Below are positions 54,502 to 63,404 of a stretch of DNA of 64,000 bases, piece by piece. The translations under genes were made by a program, and so were the position numbers. The notes under the pieces are model-generated. The model made no database searches and was not told the DNA's origin. It saw only the letters and a program-made list of their open reading frames with translations. The DNA is from Mesorhizobium erdmanii USDA 3471 (GTDB lineage: Bacteria > Pseudomonadota > Alphaproteobacteria > Rhizobiales > Rhizobiaceae): assembly GCF_000472705.1 (NCBI RefSeq), contig NZ_AXAE01000025.1, forward strand, positions 109-64,108, given 5' to 3'. The first letter of the stretch is position 1; every line of letters starts with the position of its first letter.

Positions 54502-56244
54502 ATGGAACTGAAGTTTGTCGATCCGCGTGCGCTGAAGGATAACCCTGACAAGGCGCGACGCTCGAAGTCCAGTCCGCAGGCCGACGCGCTACTGCTGGCT
54601 ACCATTCGCGCCGTCGGCATCGTGCAGCCGCCTGTCGTGGCGCTGGAGACGGAAGGCGGCAATGGCTACGTCATCGATGCCGGCCATCGCCGGGTGAAGC
54701 AGGCGATTGCGGCCGGTCTGGAAGAGATCGCCGTCCTGGTGATCGAGAGGGCCGAGGATGGTGGCGCCATGCGGTCGCTGGCCGAGACGCTGGCGCACGA
54801 ACAGCTCAATCCCGTCGACCAATGGCGAGCGATCGAACGTCTGGTTGCACTCGGCTGGACCGAAGAAGCCATCGCCGTCGCTTTGGCGCTTCCCGTCCGC
54901 CAGATCAGGAAGCTGCGCCTCCTCGCCAACGTTCTGCCGGCTATGCTCGACCAGATGGCCAAGGGCGACATGCCCAACGAGCAGCAGTTGCGCACCATCG
55001 CGTCGGCTTCGCTTGATGAGCAAAAGGAGGTCTGGAAGAAGCACAAGCCGTCCAAGGCCGATCCGCAGGTGTCGTGGTGGAGCGTGGCGCAGGGCCTGAC
55101 GAAGCGTCGCATGTACGCGCGCGACGCCAGCTTCGGTGACGATCTCGCCCGGGCCTACGGCATTGCCTGGGTCGAGGACCTGTTCGCTCCGGCCGACGAG
55201 GACAGCCGCTATACGACGGATGTCGAGGCCTTCCTTGGCGCGCAGCAGGAGTGGATGGCAAACACTGTGCCCAAGCGTGGCGTGATCGTGGAAGCCGCTC
55301 AGTGGGGCGAGCCGAAGCTGCCGCCCAAGGCCGAGCGTGTGTACGGCAAGCCGTCCAAGTCCGATCACACTGCCATGTATCTCGACCGCGAAGGCAAGGT
55401 GCAGTCGGTCGCGTACCGCATGCCGGCGGCCAAAAAGCCCAAGGGCAAGAATGGCGCTGACGTCGAGGCCGATGGCGAGGATATCGTCGTTACGGCAAAG
55501 CCGCGTCCGGACGTAACGCGCAAAGGCATGGAGATGATCGGCGACCTGCGTACCGACGCGCTGCACGAGGCGCTGTCGCGCGCACCGATCGGGGACGACA
55601 CGCTGATGGCGCTGCTTGTTCTCGCCTTCGCCGGCCAGAATGTGACAGTGGTATCTGGCGCCCGCGACATCTCCTATTACGGGGCCACAGGCCTCGGCGA
55701 ACACGCCACGCGCCTGTTCGACCAGGACGGCAAGCTCGAGTTCGACATGGACACGCTGCGCATTGCCGTGAGGTCCTTGCTGATCGACGTTCTGTCCTGC
55801 AGGGAGAATCGCTCGGACAGCGGCGTTGTCGCCCGTGTCGCCGGCGACGTCATCGCCGCCGACAACTTCCTGGCCAACATGGGGACGGAGGACTTCCTGT
55901 CATGCCTGTCGCGGCAGGCTCTGGAAGCCGCCTGCGCGGATACATCCGTCCCGCCCCGTCAGAAGGTCAAGGACACCCGTGCGGCCCTGGTCGAGCATTT
56001 CAAGGAAGGCCGCTTCGTCCACCCGTCGGCGCTGTTTGCGCCCGCTCCCGAAAAGCTGACCTCCTGGCTGAAGAAGAACGAGGCCAGAAAACAGCCTGAC
56101 GACGACACGCCGCAGCACCAGGACGAGCTCGACGGTGATGCGGGTGTCGAGCCCGCGCATGACAACGTTGGCGAGGATTCCGCTCCGCGGGAGGAGGACC
56201 TCGCGGACGAACAGATCGAGCCTTACAAGGTGGCCGCCGAGTAG
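54502..56244 (+). CDS. ParB/sulfiredoxin-domain partition-like protein
   Basis: A 580-residue protein. Residues about 1-95 form a ParB/Srx nuclease-like domain (LKFVDPRALKDNPDKARRSK, YVIDAGHRRVKQAIAAGLEE), with GHRR in place of GERR. Residues about 95-200 include the helix-turn-helix (HEQLNPVDQWRAIERLVALG, TEEAIAVALALPVRQIRKLR). The rest is a long domain with an acidic, proline-rich tail. It is bigger than chromosomal ParB (about 300) and resembles plasmid-borne ParB-like proteins of rhizobia. No adjacent ParA is seen, but a ParA-like gene lies at the right edge. A role in segregation or regulation is inferred. Confidence 0.82.
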   Translation: MELKFVDPRALKDNPDKARRSKSSPQADALLLATIRAVGIVQPPVVALETEGGNGYVIDAGHRRVKQAIAAGLEEIAVLVIERAEDGGAMRSLAETLAHEQLNPVDQWRAIERLVALGWTEEAIAVALALPVRQIRKLRLLANVLPAMLDQMAKGDMPNEQQLRTIASASLDEQKEVWKKHKPSKADPQVSWWSVAQGLTKRRMYARDASFGDDLARAYGIAWVEDLFAPADEDSRYTTDVEAFLGAQQEWMANTVPKRGVIVEAAQWGEPKLPPKAERVYGKPSKSDHTAMYLDREGKVQSVAYRMPAAKKPKGKNGADVEADGEDIVVTAKPRPDVTRKGMEMIGDLRTDALHEALSRAPIGDDTLMALLVLAFAGQNVTVVSGARDISYYGATGLGEHATRLFDQDGKLEFDMDTLRIAVRSLLIDVLSCRENRSDSGVVARVAGDVIAADNFLANMGTEDFLSCLSRQALEAACADTSVPPRQKVKDTRAALVEHFKEGRFVHPSALFAPAPEKLTSWLKKNEARKQPDDDTPQHQDELDGDAGVEPAHDNVGEDSAPREEDLADEQIEPYKVAAE

Positions 56245-56340
56245 GCGGCTCCGCCTACCTTTCCCTCAGAACGATCATTCCGCCGCCGGCACATCACCGG
56301 CGGCGGTTCTGTTTCCACCATGAGCAACACGGAGACCATC

Positions 56341-56766
56341 ATGTCGGCTCAATTGATCTATGACCTCGTTCCCCTCGGTTCGATCGTGACTTATTCCGAC
56401 GGATCCCCACGCCCGCCAAAGCGGCATCGCAAGAAGCTCGCAACCTGGGAAAATCGCAACGGTGGCGGCCGCCTGATCCGCAAACACAAGGGTGACTATG
56501 GCAGTCAAGGAACCATTGTGTTGCGCGTCCACCAGGCGTTTTCGGTGAACAACGACCTGAAGTTTTCGGTCAAGGAGCGGCCGTCCATCGGCACGGTTCT
56601 CGTTCTCGACCGCGCCGGCGACGATGCGGAGCTTGTCCATCTTGCCGCCAATCGCACAGCCGCCGAGGAAAGGCTTAGCCGCCACGGCTATCCGAACGCC
56701 GTGTTGCAGCAAGTCACGGCCGACACAGTAGCGGCGGATACCGTAGCGGGGAGGACGGCAGCATGA
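56341..56766 (+). CDS. Hypothetical accessory protein, 141 residues
   Basis: The ATG at 56341 has GGAG seven bases upstream (ACGGAGACCATC); an in-frame ATG at 56320 lacks one. It reads MSAQLIYDLVPLGSIVTYSD, GTIVLRVHQAFSVNNDLKFS and HLAANRTAAEERLSRHGYPN. No family is recognised. Its stop overlaps the next gene's start (ATGA at 56763), so they are coupled. Confidence 0.65.
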   Translation: MSAQLIYDLVPLGSIVTYSDGSPRPPKRHRKKLATWENRNGGGRLIRKHKGDYGSQGTIVLRVHQAFSVNNDLKFSVKERPSIGTVLVLDRAGDDAELVHLAANRTAAEERLSRHGYPNAVLQQVTADTVAADTVAGRTAA

Positions 56767-57647
56767 CTGCGCGAACTTCTGAAACCCATGACGTCGAAAC
56801 CCCCGGGTTTCCGGGAGTTTCTTTTGGCCGAAGCGCCGACGGGCTTTGGGTCGCCCTTGTCGGCGAGCACGCCTTCGCCATGGCTCCAGCCCGCGACGGC
56901 CGGCACTATCTCGTCACGGGCTGGCGTATCCGCCGGCCCATGGCCGAATGGACGCGCAGCGATTTCTACGGCCATGCCGGTGAGCTTGCCGACAAGGCGG
57001 CGTTTCACGCGCATGTCGAGGAGAACGCCCTCCACCAGCGGCAGCGCGCAGCGCTCGGACGTCGCGAGATACACTCCCGCGCCCATACGCCATGGGGAAC
57101 CTCGCAGGGAGCGACCGTCTATGCCGAGGGCGTCGTGGCTCACTCGACGGCAGGCCATGGCGGGTTCCATCTGTCGGTGGAACGAAATCGCAAAGTCCAT
57201 GACTTGCTCCGCTCCGATGGCGGCTGGTATGAAGAGGACTGCGATTGGGCGGCCGTTGCCCAGGCTTTCCCGCAGCTCTTCACGGACTTCGAGAAGGCTT
57301 GTGCGGCAAGGACCATCCGCGACTGGTACCCGGATGCGTGGGAGGCGATCCACGGGAGGGCGCTCGAACCCGGCCAATCCGCGAAAAAGGACGAGCGGGC
57401 ATTTTTCGAGAAGCATGCCGATGACTGGGTCGTGGTGTCGGCGATCCGTTGCGAGCACCAGGCCGGGTTCACCGAAATTATCGCGACCCCTGGCGGCAAG
57501 CGCGGACCGGGCACGGAGGAACGTCGCTTTCTCGTTGCGAATGACGAATATCATGTCGGCCGCTTTGGATTCGTCATCGATGTTGCACGCCACCGTGTCT
57601 ATGGCGGGCCATCAAGCTTCATGGATTGGCAGCGGAGAGACACATAA
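56763..57647 (+). CDS. Accessory protein with conserved 'STAGHGG' region (DUF7007-like)
   Basis: A 294-residue protein. The conserved core is HTPWGTSQGATVYAEGVVAH, STAGHGGFHLSVERNRKVHD, LLRSDGGWYEEDCDWAAVAQ and PDAWEAIHGRALEPGQS. I recall this pattern in rhizobial mobile-element proteins annotated DUF7007, but the number is from memory. Function unknown. Overlaps the previous gene by four bases. Confidence 0.65.
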   Translation: MTARTSETHDVETPGFPGVSFGRSADGLWVALVGEHAFAMAPARDGRHYLVTGWRIRRPMAEWTRSDFYGHAGELADKAAFHAHVEENALHQRQRAALGRREIHSRAHTPWGTSQGATVYAEGVVAHSTAGHGGFHLSVERNRKVHDLLRSDGGWYEEDCDWAAVAQAFPQLFTDFEKACAARTIRDWYPDAWEAIHGRALEPGQSAKKDERAFFEKHADDWVVVSAIRCEHQAGFTEIIATPGGKRGPGTEERRFLVANDEYHVGRFGFVIDVARHRVYGGPSSFMDWQRRDT

Positions 57648-57649
57648 TG

Positions 57650-57889
57650 TCTGTCCGCGATCACCGCGCAGCTCTTCGCATGGATCACCGTGCCCTCTTC
57701 AGGGTCTGGCCGGCACCCTTGACCTCGAGGCTTGACGAGGACGACGGAGGCGCCGTCGGCCAGCATGGTGCCGGCGGCGTCGCGCACTTCAATGCTTCCG
57801 GCACAAGCTTTAATGGCAGTCCTTTCCGAGGCTGGTCGCCATTCCCCTGTCGTATCGTCATAGACGTAGTCGTCGTTGTGATCGGTCAA
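57650..57889 (-). pseudogene. PhnA/YjdM-like zinc-ribbon-family protein, C-terminal-domain relic
   Basis: The minus strand reads MTDHNDDYVYDDTTGEWRPA, then SIEVRDAAGTMLADGASVVL, matching the PhnA (YjdM) C-terminal domain. At about 57730 a two-base loss changes the frame (the expected VKGAGQTLK is readable in another frame), and a compensating change restores GTVIH. After that the match fades. It overlaps no other plus-strand gene beyond 57647. YjdM is not essential for C-P lyase, so any link to the distant phn locus is only nominal. Confidence 0.6.
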
Positions 57890-58105
57890 CGCTGCCCTGT
57901 CCTCGGGATTGAATACGGTGCGCTGTTAGCAGACGTGGCAGCAGGCCAAAGATCTGATCCACGCGGCGGACCGGCGCAGCTCATCTATACCAGCAGCCGG
58001 CGTTCAAACCGCGAACGCCCAGCGTCATTGGGCAGGCGGTGCGATGGCATGGCAGCGCGGGTCGACCGGGTGCTTATCCTTCCCGCATGCCGGTATCCGT
58101 GCCAT
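57890..58105. other. Spacer without recognised gene
   Basis: No gene or clear structure is recognised between the PhnA-like relic and the leader at 58106. Confidence 0.35.
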
Positions 58106-58360
58106 CCCCTTGCCGGTCTTCCCGGCGGGTTTGCTGCGGTCTGAACCCGCAGCTGTCCGCTTCAAGGCCGCTATCGCGCCGCGGAGCGGCCGGAACCCGC
58201 CGATCTCGGCAAGGCTGGCCCGCGTCCCGCGCAAGGCCAGTGAAGAACTGGCCCCGCTTGTCCGCAAGCCAACCTCGCTCGCCTGGCAGGCTCCGGACCC
58301 TGAAGCGTCCAGCTTCCGCCGGTTCCTTTTGACCGCACCCGCAGGGAAAACCGGCAAGGG
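58106..58360 (+). promoter_or_regulatory. Long-stem 5' leader before the 58400 gene
   Basis: CCCCTTGCCGGTCTTCCCGG through 58141 pairs with 58331-58360 (GACCGCACCCGCAGGGAAAA then CCGGCAAGGG). Just inside, TGAACCCGCAGCTGTCCGC... pairs imperfectly with CCCTGAAGCGTCCAGCTTCC. The stem closes 39 bases before the ATG. The enclosed about 190 bases show no coding frame. Confidence 0.6.
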
Positions 58361-58399
58361 CTGGAACACCTGAAGGGCATCGCTAGAAAGGAAAGTTCA

Positions 58400-58987
58400 A
58401 TGTCCAGTTCAACCCGCTCCACCAAGACCAAGGCCCGCGTCGTCCAGCTCCGCAAGGGCACAACCCTCGAAATGGTCCGGCTCTGCTGCCCGGATCGCCA
58501 CCAGGCCACCCTCATTTCCGAAAGTTTTGGCCTCTGCGTCCTCGACAGCGACGGCATCCGTGAATTCCATGAGCGCAGCCTGATCGAAAGCGCCGATACG
58601 CTCTCCGAGGGCCTTTCCGAAAAGGCCATGCAGATCCACCTGCAGAGGATCGTCGGCTCCCATGTCGGTTCGGCTTATGGAGCAGGCCAGTTTTACTCGA
58701 AAGCCGTCACCGAGGCGAAGGACGCTACGGCCAAGCTCGCCAACGACACCCGCGACGAAGACATTGACGGTCCGGTCGGCTTCGACAGCAAGGCCCAGCG
58801 CAAGCGCGAATTCGCCGCCGAAATGGGTCTGCAGGCACATGCGCTGCGCATGGCGGCCGAGGGCGCCGTGGCAGCCTACGAGCACGTCGTTGGTGAAGGC
58901 TGGAAGCCTTACGAACGCCAGACCGAGAATCCCGGCCAGGGCGTCAGCCGGCAGGCGGCCGACCTGCAGATGGCGGCTCTGGGCTGA
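58400..58987 (+). CDS. Hypothetical accessory protein, 195 residues
   Basis: ATG follows AAAGGAAAGTTCA. The product begins MSSSTRSTKTKARVVQLRKG and contains AKLANDTRDEDIDGPVGFDS, FAAEMGLQAHALRMAAEGAV. No known domain is recognised; similar genes occur with ArdC and ParB-like genes in rhizobial plasmid blocks. No membrane or signal region. Confidence 0.65.
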   Translation: MSSSTRSTKTKARVVQLRKGTTLEMVRLCCPDRHQATLISESFGLCVLDSDGIREFHERSLIESADTLSEGLSEKAMQIHLQRIVGSHVGSAYGAGQFYSKAVTEAKDATAKLANDTRDEDIDGPVGFDSKAQRKREFAAEMGLQAHALRMAAEGAVAAYEHVVGEGWKPYERQTENPGQGVSRQAADLQMAALG

Positions 58988-59114
58988 CACTCTTCGGGCG
59001 GAACTTCGGTTCCGCCCCATTCCATAGGCTGGTTCCCGACGGGGCGCCGGCCTGCTTGCATGTCGCAATGTATTCCACTCCAGATCCTTGAAAGGGAAGG
59101 AAATCCTTTGGTTT

Positions 59115-59308
59115 GGCCGCGCCGATCGCGGCCGTCACGAATGATGGTCCTGCTTGCGGTCCTCGGCCGCGAAACGGCTGCGCCGTCCTCCACTGCCGTT
59201 GCGGCCCGGCTGCGAGATTTCTCCTTCCTCCGATTGAAACCTCGACCGGGTTCGCGGACCTGCGGTCCTGCGCGGTCGGACCTCGTGACGGCCGCGATCG
59301 GCGCGGCC
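59115..59308 (+). promoter_or_regulatory. Perfect 26-bp inverted repeat leader before the ArdC-like gene
   Basis: Positions 59115-59140 (starting GGCCGCGCCGATCGCGGCCG) are exactly complementary to 59283-59308. The transcript would form a 26-base-pair stem enclosing about 142 bases and ending 7 bases before the GGAGGT ribosome-binding site of the 59326 gene. Further short pairing occurs inside (GGTCC with GGACC). The stem is too long and too perfect to be chance. Confidence 0.75.
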
Positions 59309-59325
59309 TCGAATGGAGGTTTGAA

Positions 59326-60252
59326 ATGGACAAGAAGAGCAACCAGCCCCGCGTCGACATCTACGCGAAAATCACCGATCGCATCGTCGCGGACCTGGAA
59401 AAGGGTGTGCGCCCATGGGTGAGGCCGTGGAGCGTGGGCAATGCGAAGGGTCGTATCACGCGCCCGCTACGCCACAATGGCCTTCCGTATCAGGGCATCA
59501 ATACCTTGCTTCTCTGGTCGGAGGCCGCTTCGAAAGGCTTCGTCTCTCCGACGTGGATAACCTTCAAGCAGAGCGTCGAACTGGGGGGTCATGTCCGCAA
59601 GGGGGAAACGGGCTCAACGGTGGTTTATGCCAGCCGCTTCACCAGGACCGAAACCGATGCTCATGGCGAAGAAGTCGAACGGGGCATTCCGTTCCTGAAA
59701 GCCTATACGGTATTCTGCGCCGACCAGATCGAGGGTCTGCCGGCCCACTACTACGCGGCGCCCGATCCTGTTACCGATCCTGTCGAGCGCATCGAGCATG
59801 CCGATCGCTTTTTCGACAATACTGGAGCGGTCGTGCGGTATGGCGGAGACAAGGCCTATTATTCTCCCTCTTCCGATCATGTGCAGCTACCGTCCCCGGA
59901 ATTTTTCCGGGACATGGCTTCGTTCGTCGCTACGCGCGCGCACGAAACCCTGCACTGGACGGCGGCTCCCCATCGACTGAACCGAGACCTCAGCCGTTAC
60001 CACAAAGACCGCACGGACCGCGCGCGCGAAGAATTGCTTGTGGAACTCGGCGCCGCCATGCTCTGTGCGGACCTCGATATCGTGCCCGAGCTCGAGCCAA
60101 GGCCCGATCATGCCGCCTATATCCGGGGCTGGGCCAGCCTGTTGGGCAGCGACAAGCGGGCCATCTTCCAGGCGGCCGCCCATGCGCAACGCGCGGTCAA
60201 TTATCTCCACGAACTCCAGCCGCAGGCGAAAGAATTGGGGAGGGCGGCCTGA
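59326..60252 (+). CDS. ArdC-like antirestriction protein with zincin motif
   Basis: ATG at 59326 follows GGAGGT. The 308-residue protein has an N-terminal ArdC/DUF1738 single-stranded-DNA-binding domain (DIYAKITDRIVADLEKGVRP, GLPYQGINTLLLWSEAASKG, TWITFKQSVELGGHVRKGET) and a C-terminal metallopeptidase-like domain with HETLH at 206-210 (HExxH zinc motif) followed by EELLVELGAAMLCADL. ArdC proteins coat the entering strand during conjugation and block host restriction. This strengthens the mobile-element reading of the block. Confidence 0.88.
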   Translation: MDKKSNQPRVDIYAKITDRIVADLEKGVRPWVRPWSVGNAKGRITRPLRHNGLPYQGINTLLLWSEAASKGFVSPTWITFKQSVELGGHVRKGETGSTVVYASRFTRTETDAHGEEVERGIPFLKAYTVFCADQIEGLPAHYYAAPDPVTDPVERIEHADRFFDNTGAVVRYGGDKAYYSPSSDHVQLPSPEFFRDMASFVATRAHETLHWTAAPHRLNRDLSRYHKDRTDRAREELLVELGAAMLCADLDIVPELEPRPDHAAYIRGWASLLGSDKRAIFQAAAHAQRAVNYLHELQPQAKELGRAA

Positions 60253-61343
60253 CGTTGCGCGCTCCGCTATTGCAAGGGGAGGGCGCCGAGCCCTCCCTGA
60301 TCATCCGCCTTCGCGTGCTCAGCACCGGCGGGGAGTGCAATCAACCGCGCTCGCCCTGATGGCGGCACCTGGCATTTCGGGCGGCTGGATTGCACTATAT
60401 TCGCCGATGCGTGCTGGAAACCCGTCGCTGTCTTTAGGTATGTCGCCGAATGTGCTGCCCGTTTCCGGTTTGTCTCGGCTGGCAATTTGCGCGAAATCTC
60501 CTCGACGCTCGCCGAGGGCAAGTGGTGGGCATCGATTCCTTCTATTACCCGCACCGTCGACCGGCGCGCCAATCTCTTGATCGGTATGACTCGCTGGCAG
60601 CGACCACAGCCGGCGGATCGAAACGATCCCGCGCCGGCTAGCCTCACGCGCTGGCGCTCGCTGCAGCATCCGGTCGCCACTTAATGGCTCGGAATCCGCC
60701 CAAAAGTGCCTGCATCGGTTGCCCCAGCCTACAGCCTCTATACGATCCATGCGTGACAATGACGCCGAGGCATGTCCCCGATGCTGTCGACGTTGACCGG
60801 GCAACTCGCACCGGCCCACCGCGGTATCGGCGGCCAGGTCTTTCTGCACCGATCCTGCGTTCCCCTTGGCGAAGTCGATTTGTAGACGGCACAGGCCAGT
60901 TCGACTTGTGGCCAAATGAATGTCAAGGGATGCGCGGCGTGCGATCGTCCAGCCTGCAAAGCGTCGTTGGCTTCAGCACACCGACATGCACAGCAGGTTG
61001 AAGGCCCCGCCTTGCGGCTGGCCCTGTCCGAGCGGTAACCCGGGGGCCGGAGCCAATCAGCCGGCCCGTGCGGCGTCCAGTTCGAGAAGCGTATGTCCAT
61101 GACCGTCAAGGGGCGGTTCGTGCCTGAAGCAGCAGATTGCTTGGCTGCTGGAGTTTGGCCTATCGGCCTCGTCGTGGTTCAACCGATATGAGCAGGCTGG
61201 CGCGTTCTTTCCGGCTATGGGCCTTCGTTCTGCATGACGCTGACGTGGACGGCCGGGCTTGATGGCGCCCCACCGTGCCTGCGGTTGCGGTGATCATGCC
61301 GATAGGTTTCGCCTGTCGTCCGTGGCCGCGGTTTCATGGAGGG
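60253..61343. other. 1.1 kb stretch without a confident gene
   Basis: The best frame is 60333-60684 (plus), open for 117 codons without a normal start codon: DGGTWHFGRLDCTIFADACW, FRFVSAGNLREISSTLAEGK. It may be a broken gene. Around 60740-61100 a minus-strand frame (HPLTFIWPQVELACAVYKST) looks partly coding but matches nothing I know. Confidence 0.35.
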
Positions 61344-61617
61344 GCGCACCACCTGCGTCCTCGATGTGGCTGGTCTGACCGAAGGCCGTCTTCGCTTCGC
61401 TCCGCCTCGTTCTCAAGCCCGCAACAGCCGGTCGCGACTTTCTTCCCCTGCTGGCTTCGCCATCATTCCGCGCGAACAAGAAACTCGCGCCCTGGCTGCC
61501 CTTCACTGTCGTTCCGGCCCTAAGGACCACCCCATTGCGCACGCGCAACGGGGACCCCGGTGGGTGCAGGCCGATCGCCTCCGGTCTGTCGACCGCCATC
61601 GAGGTCGCGGTGGTCGC
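61344..61617 (+). promoter_or_regulatory. Long-stem 5' leader before the DUF736 gene
   Basis: GCGCACCACCTGCGTCCTCG through 61380 pairs imperfectly with 61583-61617 (GGTCTGTCGACCGCCATCGA then GGTCGCGGTGGTCGC). It closes 27 bases before the ATG at 61645, beyond which AAGGAG forms the ribosome-binding site. The layout matches the leaders at 44240, 58106 and 59115. Confidence 0.55.
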
Positions 61618-61644
61618 GGCCCGAGAAACTCAAGGAGACGACAA

Positions 61645-61956
61645 ATGGCTACCATCGGCACTTTCACCTCAAACGGCAACTCCGGCTTTTCCGGAGCGAT
61701 CAAGACCCTCAACCTCAACGTCAAGGCCAAGCTGATCCGCGTCGAGAACCCTTCCGACAAAGGCCCTCACTTCCGCGTCTACTCGGGTAGCGTCGATCTC
61801 GGAGCCGCCTGGCAGAAGGTCTCCAACGAGGGCCGCGACTACCTCTCGGTCAAGCTGGACGACCCGAGCTTCCCCGCTCCGATCTACGCCACCCTGATCG
61901 AGGTGGAAGGCGAGGAAGGCCTGCAGCTGATCTGGTCTCGCCCCAACCGGGACTGA
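61645..61956 (+). CDS. DUF736 protein
   Basis: A 103-residue protein: MATIGTFTSNGNSGFSGAIK, TLNLNVKAKLIRVENPSDKG, PHFRVYSGSVDLGAAWQKVS and YATLIEVEGEEGLQLIWSRP. DUF736 is a compact family carried on alphaproteobacterial plasmids and integrative elements, usually near conjugation or antirestriction genes. Function unknown. The start has AAGGAG at ideal spacing. Confidence 0.9.
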   Translation: MATIGTFTSNGNSGFSGAIKTLNLNVKAKLIRVENPSDKGPHFRVYSGSVDLGAAWQKVSNEGRDYLSVKLDDPSFPAPIYATLIEVEGEEGLQLIWSRPNRD

Positions 61957-61968
61957 TCGCCTCAACGA

Positions 61969-61991
61969 GGGCTCCGCCGCAAGGCGGGGCC
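61969..61991 (+). terminator. GC-rich hairpin after DUF736
   Basis: GGCTCCGCC-GCAA-GGCGGGGCC forms a stem with one G-T wobble and a GCAA tetraloop 13 bases past the stop. No T run follows, so it may act as a 3' end stabiliser rather than a strong terminator. Confidence 0.4.
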
Positions 61992-62290
61992 TTCGGCCGT
62001 TCCAAACGAACGCCGGCAGGCGGACGGAGCAAGAACGCGTCGCCTTTCGGGCTTGCTGCTCCGTCGGCATCGCAAAACCGAGGTCCGCCCCTATCGGAAT
62101 CCGGTGTCCCCTCTGTTCCCACCTGAGCCTACGGCTTTTCGGCCCGCCGCAAGGCCGGACCGCCTCACCAAAATGCTGACGCGTTTCGGCTCCTCCGTGC
62201 GCCTGCTGCGCCGGTCGCTGCACGAGCCTTGCCCACTCTCGTGCGCGCTCGCCATGGTGCCGCCCGACTGTTCCAGAGCCGTGTCATGAC
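61992..62290. other. Spacer without recognised gene
   Basis: About 300 bases with no recognised gene; composition is ordinary and no repeat stands out. Confidence 0.35.
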
Positions 62291-62511
62291 AGGTAGAGCG
62301 GCAATGTCCCTTCTACTTCACGACAGGCGAGCCTTTGAGCGGCTCCGATAAGATTCTGGACTTTGCGATCAACGCTCACAGTGAGCACATCTATCACATG
62401 CCCGGCCAAGAGTATTACGATCGCACCGTGATCACGACCAGCAAGGGAGAGCGGTGGTTCTGCAGCGAGGAAGAGGCGGTGGCCGCTGGTTGGCGGAAAG
62501 CAAAGCGTTAA
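62291..62511 (+). pseudogene. C-terminal relic with 'sunset'-type domain
   Basis: The plus frame from about 62291 reads FAINAHSEHIYHMPGQEYYD, RTVITTSKGERWFCSEEEAV and AAGWRKAKR before TAA. This is the small C-terminal module (HxPG..YYD....GERWFCSEEEA...GWR) seen at the end of some thermonuclease-like secreted proteins. There is no start codon before the domain, so it is probably truncated. Confidence 0.55.
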
Positions 62512-62689
62512 GTCACAGGGGGCAGGTGTTGCCCTGTTTTTCACCTGCGCTGGCGCGGACGGCGGGAGCGCTGACTGCAACATCGGCGACGGCCCGAAGT
62601 TGCAACCTGTGGCAGCGTCAAGATCGCTGACTTCCGGCTGGCGACATCTGACCCGGCCGGTCGACGGCATGGTGGTCAAGGCGAAACGG

Positions 62690-63196
62690 CTACACGAGCA
62701 GGAGATCGAATGGCCGCGCATCAAGGTGCTTCAACAGCCTCGCCCGAGACGTCGCAGAAGCGTCAAGGGCATGTCGGTCGGGGTGCGTGCGCGTATCCAC
62801 TCCATGAAGCGGACGGATAACGCGGGCATCGAGCGGCGACAGCTTCGAAATCATCGCGACGCCGTCGAATTCCTCGCTTGACCCAAGCCCGACAGCTCGT
62901 CCCAGCGGCTGCCCCGTCAACCAGACGAGATCGCTTCTGCGCGTCGGGTAGGTGGATCTCGGCTGATAGCCGCGCATCCGCTTGGCGCGCAGCAGCTCGA
63001 GGAAAAACCCGACGGCTTCGCCCTCGGTATCGAAGGAGTGCTGTACCGTGCGGCCGTTGGTTCCAATCCGGCCCCAACGGCGGACCAGGCAGGTCTGCCC
63101 GAACAGAGTCTCCTCGATCGACAGCACATAGAAGCGCGCCATGTTCCGATCCGCATCGCGGCGTTCGATATAGAGGCGATAGTGCTGCGCGATCAT
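62690..63196 (-). CDS. WGR-domain protein
   Basis: A 168-residue frame. Residues about 1-80 form a WGR domain: YRLYIERRDADRNMARFYVL, LVRRWGRIGTNGRTVQHSFD, EGEAVGFFLELLRAKRMRGY. WGR domains bind nucleic acids in PARPs and some bacterial regulators. Typical plasmid WGR proteins are near 90-100 residues, so the last about 80 residues (after RSTYPTRRSD) may be read-through into non-coding DNA after loss of a stop. Minus strand, opposite to the block to its left. Confidence 0.75.
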   Translation of the reverse strand: MIAQHYRLYIERRDADRNMARFYVLSIEETLFGQTCLVRRWGRIGTNGRTVQHSFDTEGEAVGFFLELLRAKRMRGYQPRSTYPTRRSDLVWLTGQPLGRAVGLGSSEEFDGVAMISKLSPLDARVIRPLHGVDTRTHPDRHALDASATSRARLLKHLDARPFDLLLV

Positions 63197-63404
63197 GGCG
63201 GACAGAATCGCGCAGCCGGACGCGCGCGTCCAATGATTGGTTTGAATCAGCGGACGCCGATCGATTCACGCGCGTGATGGATGGAACCGAACGTCAGTCG
63301 TTCAGCGGCATCTGCGATGGCCTTCCCCGCAGAGATGTAGCGAAGCCTCGCCGAGTCATACGCGGTTGGTCGTGACGAAAATCGACGCTAATCAGCGCGT
63401 CTGG

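Noticed and set aside
44240..61617. Treating the long inverted repeats as IS ends or attachment sites
   Set aside because: Each pair encloses only about 115-205 bases of non-coding DNA, has a different sequence and sits at a constant place relative to a start codon, which fits leaders better than mobile-element ends.
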